This document shows positions 8,687 through 17,064 of a DNA stretch of 64,000 nucleotides, one piece after another (the first letter of the stretch is position 1; the number at the start of each line of letters is the position of its first letter). The stretch comes from Oryzobacter telluris. GTDB lineage: Bacteria; Actinomycetota; Actinomycetes; Actinomycetales; Dermatophilaceae. The translations under genes and the position numbers were made by a program. The notes below the pieces were generated by a model. The model searched no databases. It was not told the origin of the DNA and was given only the letters and a program-made list of their open reading frames with translations. The stretch lies in NCBI RefSeq assembly GCF_043099285.1, contig NZ_CP170723.1:2976001-3040000 (forward strand), read 5' to 3'.

Positions 8687-8716
8687 TTGCGCAAGCGCTC
8701 TCGCGGTCCCTAGCGT
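8687..8716 (+). promoter_or_regulatory. Promoter of the HAD-GH65 operon with a LacI-type operator in the spacer
   Basis: TTGCGC (8687-8692) and TAGCGT (8711-8716) are separated by 18 bp. The -10 box ends 8 nt before the ATG at 8725, so the transcript is probably leaderless. The sequence GCGCAAGCGCTCTCGC around 8690-8705 contains the AGCGCT core typical of LacI/GalR-family operators and overlaps the promoter, so repression by a LacI-type protein is plausible. The regulator gene is not adjacent, and the LacI at 974-1984 is only one candidate. Confidence 0.5.
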
Positions 8717-8724
8717 TCACCCAC

Positions 8725-9459
8725 ATGACCGGCTCCCCCGTGACCTGGACCGACCACGACGCGGTCCTGTTCGACCTCGACGGGGTCCTGACCCCCACCG
8801 CCGAGGTGCACCGGCGGGCGTGGGCCGAGATGTTCGACGCCTTCCTGTCCTCCTGGTCCGGCGCGGGCGACTCCCGCCCCTGGAGCGAGCAGGACTACTA
8901 CGACCACGTCGACGGCAAGCCCCGCTACGACGGCGTGCGCGACTTCCTCACCTCGCGCGGCATCACCCTGCCCGAGGGCGAGCCGTCCGACGCCCCGGAC
9001 GCCGAGACCGTGTGCGGGCTGGGCAACCGCAAGAACGACGCGTTCAACGCCGTCCTCGAGCGCGACGGCGTCACCGCCTACCCCGGCTCGATCGCGCTCC
9101 TCGACGTCCTGCGCGACCTCGGGATGCCGCTCGCCGTGGTGTCGTCCTCGGCCAACGCCCCCTCGGTGCTCGTCGCCGCCGGCATCGCCGACCGCTTCGT
9201 CACCGTCGTCGACGGCCGGGTCGCGGGCGAGCTGGGCCTGCCGGGCAAGCCGGCGCCCGACACCTTCGTCCACGCCGCCGAGGCGTGCGGCACCGCCCCC
9301 GCCCGGTCGGTGGTCGTCGAGGACGCGGTGTCCGGCGTGCGGGCCGGCGCGGCCGGCGACTTCGCCCTCGTCATCGGGGTCGACCGCGGCGCGGGGGCCG
9401 ACGTGCTCACCGCCGCCGGGGCCGACGTCGTCGTCGACGACCTCGGGGAGCTGGCATGA
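8725..9459 (+). CDS. Beta-phosphoglucomutase-family HAD hydrolase
   Basis: 244 residues. HAD motif I is FDLDGVLT with nucleophile Asp17 and acid/base Asp19. Motif II is VVSSS, and the later GKPAPDTF and VVEDAVSGVRAG segments are motifs III/IV. The helical cap (about residues 25-115) carries a KPRYDGVRDFL stretch seen in beta-phosphoglucomutases, which convert beta-glucose 1-phosphate to glucose 6-phosphate. The stop overlaps the start of the GH65 gene (ATGA), the classical pairing in maltose, trehalose or kojibiose phosphorolysis, where GH65 yields beta-glucose 1-phosphate. Simple phosphatase activity cannot be excluded. The ATG at 8725 is chosen over longer open frames because of the -10 box just upstream. 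Confidence 0.88.
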   Translation: MTGSPVTWTDHDAVLFDLDGVLTPTAEVHRRAWAEMFDAFLSSWSGAGDSRPWSEQDYYDHVDGKPRYDGVRDFLTSRGITLPEGEPSDAPDAETVCGLGNRKNDAFNAVLERDGVTAYPGSIALLDVLRDLGMPLAVVSSSANAPSVLVAAGIADRFVTVVDGRVAGELGLPGKPAPDTFVHAAEACGTAPARSVVVEDAVSGVRAGAAGDFALVIGVDRGAGADVLTAAGADVVVDDLGELA

Positions 9460-12041
9460 GGCCGAACCGGGTCGAGGCCGACCCGCTCGACCGCAGCCGC
9501 TTCCCGGTCGACCCGTGGCGGCTCGTCGAGTGCGACCACGACGGGACCGACCTCGGGGTGACCGAGACCCTGTTCACCGTCGCCAACGGCTACATCGGCA
9601 TGCGCGGCAACCCCGAGGAGGGGCGCAAGGCCTACGAGCACGGCACCTTCGTCAACGGCTTCCACGAGACGTGGCCGATCCGCCACGCCGAGGGGGCCTT
9701 CGGCTTCGCCCGCACCGGCCAGACGATCGTCAACGTCCCCGACGCCAAGCTGATGAAGCTCTACGTCGACGACGAGCCCCTCGTCATCGGCAGCGCCGAC
9801 CTCGAGCACTACGAGCGCTCCCTCGACTTCCGCGACGGCGTGCTGCGCCGCTCGGTGGTGTGGCGGACGCCCTCGGGCAAGCGGGTGCAGGTCGACTCCA
9901 CCCGCATGGTGTCGATGACGCAGCGCCACCTGGCGGTCCTCACCCTCGAGGTGACGATGCTGTCCGGCGACGCCCCCGTGCTCGTGTCGAGCCAGCTGCT
10001 CAACCGCCAGGACGGCGAGGACGAGTACCACGAGCCGGCGCAGAGCAAGGTGGCCACCGCCGACCCGCGCAAGGCGAGCGCGTTCGAGGGACGCGTGCTG
10101 CTCCCCCGGCTGCACGTCGCCACCGAGGACCGGATGACGCTGGGCTACCGGTGCGCGAACTCGGGCATGACCGTCGCGGTCGCCGCCGACCACTCGCTGC
10201 ACACGCAGGACCCGTACGAGACCGTGGTCCGCGCCGAGGAGGACCAGACCAAGCTCGTCTTCCGGGTCGACGCGACGCAGGGCCACACCGTGCGCGTCGA
10301 GAAGCTCGTGGCGTACCACACCTCCCGCAGCCTCCCGGTCCGCGAGCTGTCCGACCGGTGCGACCGCACCCTCGACCGCGCCGCCCGCTACGACGTCGAG
10401 CACTACCTCTCCGAGCAGCGCGCCTGGTACGACCGGTTCTGGGAGCGCAGCGACGTCGAGATCGGCTCGACCGATGCCGACGCCCCCGCGGTGCAGCAGG
10501 CGGTGCGCTTCAACCTGTTCACCCTCGCGCAGGCGGCCGGGCGGGCCGACGGCCAGGGCGTCCCGGCCAAGGGCGTCTCGGGGTCGGGCTACGAGGGCCA
10601 CTACTTCTGGGACAGCGAGGTCTACGTCGCGCCGTTCCTGTCGTTCACCAGCCCGGACCTCGCGCGCAACCTCATGCACTTCCGCAGCCGGATGCTGCCC
10701 GCCGCCCGTGACCGGGCCCGCGAGCTGTCCCAGCGCGGCGCGCTCTTCCCGTGGCGGACGATCAGCGGCGAGGAGGCCTCGGCCTACTACGCGGCCGGCA
10801 CGGCGCAGGTGCACATCGACGCCGACGTCGTGCACGCCCTCGTCCAGTACGTCAACGCCAGCGGTGACGTCGGCTTCCTCCTGCGCGACGGGCTGCCGAT
10901 CCTCGTCGAGACCGCGCGCCTGTACGCCGACCTCGGCTTCTGGCGGAACAACGGCGACCGCTCCTTCCACATCCACGGGGTCACCGGGCCCGACGAGTAC
11001 ACGACGGTGGTCAACAACAACCTGTTCACCAACGTCATGGCCCGCTACAACCTCGAGCAGGCGGTGGCGTGGGTCGGCTGGGCGCAGCGCGAGCACCCCG
11101 AGGAGTACGCGCGGCTCGTCCAGAAGCTCGGCATCGACGACTCCGAGGTCGCCGAGTGGGCCGACTGCGCCGACGGGATGCACATCCCCTTCGACGCGGG
11201 CCTGGGCATCCACCCGCAGGACGACTTCTTCCTCGACCGCGAGGTGTGGGACCTCAGCCGCACCCCGGACGAGCTGCGCCCCCTCCTCCTGCACTACCAC
11301 CCGCTCGTCATCTACCGCTTCCAGGTGCTCAAGCAGGCCGACGTCGTGCTGGCCCTGTACCTGCAGGGCGACCGCTTCACCGCACAGGAGAAGCGCGCCG
11401 ACTTCGAGTACTACGACCCGATCACCACCGGCGACTCCACCCTGTCGGCGGTCGTGCAGTCGATCGTCGCGGCCGAGGTCGGGTACCACGAGGTCGCCTA
11501 CGACTACTTCCTCCAGGGCCTGTTCGTCGACCTCGCCAACCTCCACGGCAACACCGTCGACGGGCTGCACATCGCCTCGACCGGGGGCGTGTGGGCCTCG
11601 CTCGTCAACGGCTTCGGCGGGATGCGCGACCACGACGTGCGGCTGCGCTTCGACCCGCGGCTCCCCGCGCAGTGGTCGTCCCTGACCTTCCCGCTCACCT
11701 GGCGCGGCACGAGGGTGCGCGTCACCCTCACCCCCGACACGCTGCGGTTCGAGGTCGAGGACGGCGACACCCCCGTGCCGGTGCAGGTCCGGGGCGAGGA
11801 CCACGACGTCGCGCCGGGCTCACCCGTGGTCGTCGAGCTCGACGGGCACGGCCCGCGCATCGACGGCGTGCTGGGCAACCGCCCGCAGACCGGCGGCACG
11901 CGCGCCGACGGCAGCCGGATCACCGCCGGCGTCCCCGACCCGATGCCGCGCGAGGAGGGTGACCAGCCCGAGCACCTGCCCGCGGTGGCCGCCCTCGCCG
12001 ACCCGGGCGTGGCTCCGGAGTCGCTCATCGGCCCGGAGTGA
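9456..12041 (+). CDS. Glycoside hydrolase family 65 disaccharide phosphorylase
   Basis: 861 residues, normal for GH65. The order is an N-terminal beta-sandwich (about 1-310), a linker, an (alpha/alpha)6 catalytic barrel with the substrate-binding YEGHYFWDSEVYVAPFL region (about 376-392) and the general acid Glu514 in TGPDEYTT, the phosphate-binding KQADVVLALYL stretch, and a C-terminal beta-domain. Phosphorylases of this family split alpha-linked glucose disaccharides with inorganic phosphate and inversion, giving beta-glucose 1-phosphate for the HAD enzyme encoded just upstream. Whether the substrate is maltose, trehalose, kojibiose or nigerose is not decidable by eye. The final roughly 55 residues are a low-complexity tail. 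No signal peptide. Confidence 0.9.
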   Translation: MRPNRVEADPLDRSRFPVDPWRLVECDHDGTDLGVTETLFTVANGYIGMRGNPEEGRKAYEHGTFVNGFHETWPIRHAEGAFGFARTGQTIVNVPDAKLMKLYVDDEPLVIGSADLEHYERSLDFRDGVLRRSVVWRTPSGKRVQVDSTRMVSMTQRHLAVLTLEVTMLSGDAPVLVSSQLLNRQDGEDEYHEPAQSKVATADPRKASAFEGRVLLPRLHVATEDRMTLGYRCANSGMTVAVAADHSLHTQDPYETVVRAEEDQTKLVFRVDATQGHTVRVEKLVAYHTSRSLPVRELSDRCDRTLDRAARYDVEHYLSEQRAWYDRFWERSDVEIGSTDADAPAVQQAVRFNLFTLAQAAGRADGQGVPAKGVSGSGYEGHYFWDSEVYVAPFLSFTSPDLARNLMHFRSRMLPAARDRARELSQRGALFPWRTISGEEASAYYAAGTAQVHIDADVVHALVQYVNASGDVGFLLRDGLPILVETARLYADLGFWRNNGDRSFHIHGVTGPDEYTTVVNNNLFTNVMARYNLEQAVAWVGWAQREHPEEYARLVQKLGIDDSEVAEWADCADGMHIPFDAGLGIHPQDDFFLDREVWDLSRTPDELRPLLLHYHPLVIYRFQVLKQADVVLALYLQGDRFTAQEKRADFEYYDPITTGDSTLSAVVQSIVAAEVGYHEVAYDYFLQGLFVDLANLHGNTVDGLHIASTGGVWASLVNGFGGMRDHDVRLRFDPRLPAQWSSLTFPLTWRGTRVRVTLTPDTLRFEVEDGDTPVPVQVRGEDHDVAPGSPVVVELDGHGPRIDGVLGNRPQTGGTRADGSRITAGVPDPMPREEGDQPEHLPAVAALADPGVAPESLIGPE

Positions 12042-12048
12042 GGCGGGC

Positions 12049-12642
12049 TCAGGCGTCGCGAGGCGGCCACCCGCGCCAGCTGCCGGCGTCCACGGCCATG
12101 TCGGTCGCGCCGATCGCGATGCCGTCGAAGTGGAGGGCGTCGGCCCGCTGGCCGGTCGCCGCGTAGCCGACCTTCTCGTAGACCCGCCGGCCGCGCGGGT
12201 TGTGGTCGAACACCTCGAGGGTGATCCGTCGCAGCCCGAGCCGCTCGAGCCCGTACGCCGTGGTGATGCCGACCGCCTCCGTGCCGATGCCCTTGCCGCG
12301 CCCGTCGGGCCCGACGAGGACGCGCAGGTTGGCGGTGCGGGCGCCGGTGTCGACCTCGTTGAGGACGACCTCGCCGACGAGCCGGCTCGTCGCCCGGTCC
12401 TCGATGGCGAGGTCGAGCCGGTCGGGCTGGTCGTTGCGGGTGGCGTACCAGTCGCGCAGCCGGTCGTCGAGCTCCTGGCGCTGGTGCGCCTCGGCCGTGG
12501 TCTCGACGCTGCCGGTCAGGGCGCGGACGTCGGGGTCGGACAGGATCTCGACCATCGCGTCGAGGTCGCCCTCGCGGAACGGGCGCAGGACGACGAGGTC
12601 GCCGGTCAGGGTGGGCTTGGTGGCCAGGTCGAGGGGGGTCAC
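12049..12642 (-). CDS. GNAT-family N-acetyltransferase (RimJ/RimL-like)
   Basis: 197 residues from GTG 12642. The acetyl-CoA-binding motif region reads VLVGPDGRGKGIGTEAVGIT (Q/RxxGxG/A type), followed by LERLGLRRITLEVFDHNPRG and YEKVGYAATGQR, the usual RimJ/RimL-type pattern. The opening TGDLVVLRPFREGDLDAM is also typical. It probably acetylates a protein N-terminus or small amine. It converges on the GH65 gene and is 34 bases downstream of meaB in the same direction, so it may be the last gene of that transcript. The frame is open further upstream, but that part overlaps meaB. Confidence 0.82.
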   Translation of the reverse strand: MTPLDLATKPTLTGDLVVLRPFREGDLDAMVEILSDPDVRALTGSVETTAEAHQRQELDDRLRDWYATRNDQPDRLDLAIEDRATSRLVGEVVLNEVDTGARTANLRVLVGPDGRGKGIGTEAVGITTAYGLERLGLRRITLEVFDHNPRGRRVYEKVGYAATGQRADALHFDGIAIGATDMAVDAGSWRGWPPRDA

Positions 12643-12676
12643 GGGTCGGGAGTCTGCCGCGCCGACGGGCGCCACG

Positions 12677-13603
12677 TCATCCGGGATCGGGGTGAGTGAG
12701 GACGTCCGCCGCGGCGTAGGGGTCGAGCCGGCCGTCGACGACGTCGGCCGCGACGGCCTCCAGCCGCGCCCCGGCCACCCCACCGAGCCGGCGGCGCAGC
12801 GCCTCGAGCGCGAGCCCCTCGACCTCGCGCGCGGCCCGTCGGGTGCGCCGCTCGCGCAGCCCGGCGTCGCCGAGGTGGGCGAGGTGGTCGGCGAGCGCGC
12901 TGACGACGTCGTCGACGCCGGTCCCGGTCAGGGCCTCGGTGCGCAGCACGGGCGGACGCCACGTCCCGGGCCCGGAGCGGTCGCCCAGCGACACCGCGTG
13001 CCGCAGGTCGCGCACCGTGCGGTCAGCACCCTCGCGGTCGGCCTTGTTGACGACGAGGACGTCGGCGACCTCGAGGATGCCGGCCTTCGCCGCCTGGATG
13101 CCGTCGCCCATGCCCGGCGCGAGGAGGACGAGGGTCGTGTCGGCGGTGGACGCCACCTCGACCTCGCTCTGCCCGACCCCGACCGTCTCGAGGAGGACGA
13201 CGTCGCACCCGGCCGCGTCGAGGACGCGCACCGCCTGCGGCGCGGCCCACGACAGCCCGCCGAGGTGTCCGCGCGCGGCCATCGAGCGGATGAAGACCTC
13301 CGGGTCGGCCGCGTGGTCGGACATGCGGATCCGGTCGCCCAGCAGGGCGCCGCCCGAGAAGGGCGACGACGGGTCGACGGCGAGCACCCCCACCCGCGCG
13401 CCCTTCGCCCGGTAGGCCGCCACGAGCGCGTTGGTCGTCGTCGACTTGCCGACCCCGGGAGCCCCGGTGATGCCGACGACGTGCGCCCGGCCGGTGTGCG
13501 GCGCGAGCGCGGCCATCACCTCGCGCAGGGCGGGGTGGCCGTCCTCGACGAGGGAGATGAGGCGGGCCACCGCACGCGGACGCCCCTCCCTCGCGTCGGA
13601 CAC
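12677..13603 (-). CDS. meaB: MeaB/ArgK GTPase, chaperone of B12-dependent acyl-CoA mutases
   Basis: 308 residues from GTG 13603; no ATG exists between the thiolase stop and this point. Walker A is GITGAPGVGKSTTTNAL (about residues 43-59), then VLAVDPSSPFSGGALLGDRIRM, switch ETVGVGQSE and the guanine motif VVNKAD. This is the ArgK/MeaB family, G3E-related GTPases that gate adenosylcobalamin loading and protect methylmalonyl- or ethylmalonyl-CoA mutase from inactivation. It follows the thiolase gene closely and an ethylmalonyl-CoA mutase is encoded at 30.8-32.8 kb, so Ecm is its likely client here; no methylmalonyl-CoA mutase lies in the window. Confidence 0.9.
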   Translation of the reverse strand: MSDAREGRPRAVARLISLVEDGHPALREVMAALAPHTGRAHVVGITGAPGVGKSTTTNALVAAYRAKGARVGVLAVDPSSPFSGGALLGDRIRMSDHAADPEVFIRSMAARGHLGGLSWAAPQAVRVLDAAGCDVVLLETVGVGQSEVEVASTADTTLVLLAPGMGDGIQAAKAGILEVADVLVVNKADREGADRTVRDLRHAVSLGDRSGPGTWRPPVLRTEALTGTGVDDVVSALADHLAHLGDAGLRERRTRRAAREVEGLALEALRRRLGGVAGARLEAVAADVVDGRLDPYAAADVLTHPDPG

Positions 13604-13644
13604 GAGGGAGGGGACGTCGACGCTGCGGGCCCCGCTCAGCGCCG

Positions 13645-14844
13645 TCAGCCCCGCGCGGGGACCCTGACGACGAGCGCGTCGCCCTGGCCGCCACCGCCGC
13701 AGAGGGCGGCCGCGCCGACGCCGCCACCACGGCGCTGCAGCTCGAGCGCGAGGTGGAGCGTGATGCGCGCGCCGGACATCCCGATGGGGTGGCCGAGCGC
13801 GATGGCGCCGCCGTTGACGTTGACCTTGTCGTCGTCGAGGCCGAGCTCCTTGGCCGAGGCCAGGCCGACCGCGGCGAACGCCTCGTTGATCTCGACGAGG
13901 TCGAGGTCGGACGGCGAGATGCCCTCTCGCGCACAGGCCTTCGCGATGGCGCGGGCCGGCTGGCTCTGCAGGGTGGAGTCGGGACCGGCCACGACGCCGT
14001 GGGCGCCGATCTCGGCGAGCCAGGTCAGCCCCAGCTCCTCGGCCTTCGACTTGCGCATGACGACGACCGCACAGGCCCCGTCGCTGATCTGCGAGGCGGA
14101 GCCGGCGGTGATGGTGCCGTCCTTGCGGAAGGCCGGGCGCAGGCCGCCGAGCGACTCGGTGGTGGTGTCGGCGCGGATGCCCTCGTCGGTCTTGAACTCG
14201 ACCGGCTCGCCCTTGCGCTGCGGGATGGAGACGGTGACGACCTCGTCGTCGAAGTACCCGTCCTTCCAGGCGCGCGCGGCGAGCTGGTGGCTGCGGGCGG
14301 CGAAGGCGTCCTGCTCCTCGCGGGTGAAGGCGACGTCGCCGGTGTTCGCGGTCTCGGTGAGCAGGCCCATCGCCTGGTCGGTGAACGCGTCCCACAGGCC
14401 GTCCTGCGCCATGTGGTCGTGCAGCGTGACGTCGCCGTACTTGAACCCGTCGCGGCTCTTCTCGAGCAGGTGCGGCGCGTTGGTCATCGACTCCTGGCCG
14501 CCGGCGACGACGACGTCGAACTCGCCGGCGCGGATCAGCTGGTCGGCGAGCGCGATCGCGTCGATGCCCGAGAGGCAGACCTTGTTGATGGTGAGCGCGG
14601 GCACCGACATCGGGATGCCCGCCTTGGCCGCGGCCTGGCGGGCGGGGATCTGGCCCTCGCCGGCCGTGAGGACCTGGCCCATGATCACGTAGTCGACGTC
14701 GTCGGCCGAGACACCGGCCTTCTCCAGGGCGCCCTTGATGGCGAACCCCCCGAGGTCGGAGCCGCTGAAGCCCTTGAGCGAGCCGCTCATCCGGCCCATC
14801 GGGGTACGGGCGCCGGCGACGATGACGGACGGGTCGGTGGACAT
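13645..14844 (-). CDS. Acetyl-CoA acetyltransferase (thiolase)
   Basis: 399 residues, standard thiolase length. The acyl-accepting cysteine is Cys90 in INKVCLSG (most relatives have VCGSG or VCASG). NEAFAAV, GHPIGMSGAR and the C-terminal CGGGGQGDAL supply the remaining active-site Asn, His and Cys. The enzyme condenses two acetyl-CoA to acetoacetyl-CoA or runs the reverse reaction. With the dehydrogenase at 27.4 kb and Ccr at 20.5 kb it would start the ethylmalonyl-CoA pathway; a role in PHB or fatty-acid turnover is equally compatible. The ATG at 14844 has GGAGG upstream. meaB follows on the same strand. An upstream extension of the frame crosses the divergent mce gene and is rejected. Confidence 0.92.
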   Translation of the reverse strand: MSTDPSVIVAGARTPMGRMSGSLKGFSGSDLGGFAIKGALEKAGVSADDVDYVIMGQVLTAGEGQIPARQAAAKAGIPMSVPALTINKVCLSGIDAIALADQLIRAGEFDVVVAGGQESMTNAPHLLEKSRDGFKYGDVTLHDHMAQDGLWDAFTDQAMGLLTETANTGDVAFTREEQDAFAARSHQLAARAWKDGYFDDEVVTVSIPQRKGEPVEFKTDEGIRADTTTESLGGLRPAFRKDGTITAGSASQISDGACAVVVMRKSKAEELGLTWLAEIGAHGVVAGPDSTLQSQPARAIAKACAREGISPSDLDLVEINEAFAAVGLASAKELGLDDDKVNVNGGAIALGHPIGMSGARITLHLALELQRRGGGVGAAALCGGGGQGDALVVRVPARG

Positions 14845-14884
14845 GGGAGGCCTCCGGATCTCGGGGTCTGAGGGGTCGTCCTCG

Positions 14885-14890
14885 ACTGTA
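14885..14890 (-). promoter_or_regulatory. Probable -10 box of the thiolase-meaB operon
   Basis: TACAGT on the minus strand lies about 40 nt before the thiolase ATG, leaving room for a short leader with its GGAGG ribosome-binding site. No clear -35 element. Confidence 0.35.
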
Positions 14891-14969
14891 GTCCCGGCGC
14901 CCGACGGTGCCATCCCCGCACGGCGGTGACCCTCGCCACCCGCGCGCGGTCCCCGTCGCCGAGCGCTCC

Positions 14970-14975
14970 TAGGCT
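14970..14975 (+). promoter_or_regulatory. Probable -10 box of leaderless mce
   Basis: TAGGCT ends 7 nt before the ATG at 14983 and no Shine-Dalgarno is present, so mce is probably transcribed without a leader, divergently from the thiolase gene. Confidence 0.5.
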
Positions 14976-14982
14976 TGGTGCC

Positions 14983-15426
14983 ATGAGCGCCCTGCCCACC
15001 GACCTCTTCACCGCCATCGACCACGTCGGCGTGGCCGTCGCCGACCTCGACGAGGCGGTCGCCTTCTACGAGTCGACCTACGGGATGCGCAAGCTGCACG
15101 AGGAGGTCAACGAGGAGCAGGGCGTGCGCGAGGCGATGATGGCCGTCGGCGACTCGGGCTCGTGCATCCAGCTCCTGGCCCCGCTCTCCCCCGCCTCGAC
15201 CATCGCGAAGTTCCTCGACCGCAGCGGCCCCGGCATCCAGCAGCTCGCCTACCGGGTGGCCGACCTCGAGGCCGTGAGCACCACCCTGCGCGAGCGCGGC
15301 CTGCGCCTGCTCTACGACGCCCCGCGGCGCGGCACGAGCGACAGCCGTGTCAACTTCATCCACCCCAAGGACGCCGGCGGCATCCTCGTCGAGCTCGTCG
15401 AGCCGGCTGCGGGCACCGCGCACTGA
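14983..15426 (+). CDS. mce: Methylmalonyl-CoA (ethylmalonyl-CoA) epimerase
   Basis: 147 residues, the usual size. It is a two-module vicinal-oxygen-chelate fold opening with FTAIDHVGVAVADL (metal-ligand His about 13), then IQLLAPLS (Gln/Glu region), GIQQLAYRVADL (second module) and ILVELVEP with the last metal-ligand Glu. The enzyme interconverts (2R)- and (2S)-methylmalonyl-CoA, and its homologues also epimerise ethylmalonyl-CoA, as needed between Ccr and Ecm. It is divergent from thiolase-meaB, a frequent actinobacterial arrangement. Confidence 0.93.
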   Translation: MSALPTDLFTAIDHVGVAVADLDEAVAFYESTYGMRKLHEEVNEEQGVREAMMAVGDSGSCIQLLAPLSPASTIAKFLDRSGPGIQQLAYRVADLEAVSTTLRERGLRLLYDAPRRGTSDSRVNFIHPKDAGGILVELVEPAAGTAH

Positions 15427-15442
15427 GGCCCCACCGGCGCGC

Positions 15443-15459
15443 GGTGACGCGCCGTCACC
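15443..15459 (+). terminator. Hairpin downstream of mce
   Basis: GGTGACG-CGC-CGTCACC forms a perfect 7-bp stem 17 bases after the mce stop. It has no T-tract, which is common for actinobacterial terminators. It could also be a site belonging to the following transporter promoter. Confidence 0.4.
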
Positions 15460-15573
15460 CGGAATAACCGGTCGCTCGGCTGGCTTGCGAACCGTAGCCT
15501 CGACGCGCTGGTCCTCCCCCGATGACGTGACGGACCGGCGAGCCCCTCCGACTCACTTCGTCAGGACTTCGCC

Positions 15574-17061
15574 GTGACACCGCCCGCCTCCTCCGCGCCC
15601 ACCGTCCTGGGTGCCGACGCGACCACCGAGACCCCGGCCGCCCGCCCCACCGGCACGCCGCCGGTCATCCGCTGGCTCGTGCTCGCGACCTTCATCGTCA
15701 TCCTCAACGAGACGATCATGATCAACGCGATCCCGCGGCTCATGACCGACCTCGCGATCACCGCCCAGGCCGCCCAGTGGCTCTCGACCGCCTTCATGCT
15801 CACCATGGCCGCGGTCATCCCGGTCACCGGCTGGTTCCTCCAGCGCTTCGCGACCCGCACCGCGTACCTCACGGCGATGACGACCTTCCTCGTGGGCACC
15901 GCGCTCGCCGCGGTCTCCCCCACCTTCGAGGTGCTCCTCGGCGCCCGCATCATCCAGGCCGGCGGCACCGCGGTGATGATCCCGCTGCTCATGACCACCC
16001 TGATGACCGTCGTCCCGCAGAGCGACCGCGGCCGGGTCATGGGCAACGTGACGCTGGCGATGTCGGTGGCCCCCGCCATGGGGCCGGCCGTCTCGGGCGT
16101 CGTGCTGCAGGCCGGGTCGTGGCGGCTGCTCTTCGTCCTCGTCCTCCCGATCGCCGGCGCCATCACGTGGGTCGGCATGCGTCGCCTCGAGAACGTCGGC
16201 GAGCCGCAGCCGGGAGACGTCGACTGGTTCAGCGTGGTCGTCGCGGCCCTCGGCTTCGGCGGGCTCGTCTACGGCCTCAGCCGGTTCAGCGAGGGCGAGG
16301 TGGCGGTCCCGGTCGGGCTCATCGTCGCCGGCCTGCTGGCCATCGGCGCGTTCGCCTGGCGCCAGCGCTCGCTGCAGCGCACCGGGTCGCCGCTGATGGA
16401 CCTGCGCGTGCTCACCCACCGCACCTACACGCTGTCGCTGCTGCTCATGGCCGTGTCGTTCATGGCGATGCTCGGCTCGATGATCCTCCTGCCGCTCTAC
16501 CTGCAGGAGGTGCGCGGCCTCAGCCCGCTCCAGACCGGCCTGCTCGTCATGCCCGGTGGGCTCGCGATGGGCCTGCTCGGGCCCTCCGTCGGCAAGGTCT
16601 TCGACCGCCTCGGCGGGCGCGTCCTCGTCGTCCCGGGCGCGGTCGGCATCGTCGCGGCCCTCACCGGCCTCACCCAGGTCGGGGCGAGCACGCCGTACGC
16701 GTTCGTCCTCGGCATCCACGTGCTGCTGTCGATCTCGCTCGCCGCGGTCTTCACCCCGGTGTTCACCATCGGGCTGGGTGCCCTTCCGGCGCACCTGTAC
16801 TCGCACGGCAGCTCGATGCTCGGCACGCTCCAGCAGGTGGCCGCCGCGTTCGGCACGGCCCTCGTCATCACCGTGATGACGACCCGCGCCGCCACGCTCG
16901 TCAGCGGTGGCACCGACCCGGTCGCCGCGCTGCTCGACGGGCTGCGCTCGGCGTTCTGGGTGGGGGCGGGCATCTCGGTGCTCGTCGTCGTCCTCGCCGT
17001 CGTGCTGCCCAACCGCCCCGACACCACCGACGCCACCGACGTGCCCGCCGTCGGGCACTGA
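15574..17061 (+). CDS. MFS transporter, DHA2 (EmrB/QacA-like) drug:H+ antiporter
   Basis: 495 residues from a GTG. The pattern of about 14 hydrophobic helices fits the DHA2 family. The first helix contains VLATFIVILNETIM (motif D1-like), the loop after helix 4 has SDRGRVMG, and motif C-like VAPAMGPAVSG follows in helix 5. Such pumps export toxic compounds using the proton gradient. No regulator is adjacent and the substrate is unknown. It converges on the minus-strand pair at 17-20 kb with only 3 bases between stops. Confidence 0.88.
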   Translation: MTPPASSAPTVLGADATTETPAARPTGTPPVIRWLVLATFIVILNETIMINAIPRLMTDLAITAQAAQWLSTAFMLTMAAVIPVTGWFLQRFATRTAYLTAMTTFLVGTALAAVSPTFEVLLGARIIQAGGTAVMIPLLMTTLMTVVPQSDRGRVMGNVTLAMSVAPAMGPAVSGVVLQAGSWRLLFVLVLPIAGAITWVGMRRLENVGEPQPGDVDWFSVVVAALGFGGLVYGLSRFSEGEVAVPVGLIVAGLLAIGAFAWRQRSLQRTGSPLMDLRVLTHRTYTLSLLLMAVSFMAMLGSMILLPLYLQEVRGLSPLQTGLLVMPGGLAMGLLGPSVGKVFDRLGGRVLVVPGAVGIVAALTGLTQVGASTPYAFVLGIHVLLSISLAAVFTPVFTIGLGALPAHLYSHGSSMLGTLQQVAAAFGTALVITVMTTRAATLVSGGTDPVAALLDGLRSAFWVGAGISVLVVVLAVVLPNRPDTTDATDVPAVGH

Positions 17062-17064
17062 CGG

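Noticed and set aside
9078..11804. A 908-codon open frame antisense to the GH65 gene
   Set aside because: GC-rich third positions keep antisense frames open; composition (Val/Glu/Asp/Arg-rich, no motifs) is a shadow of the GH65 gene.
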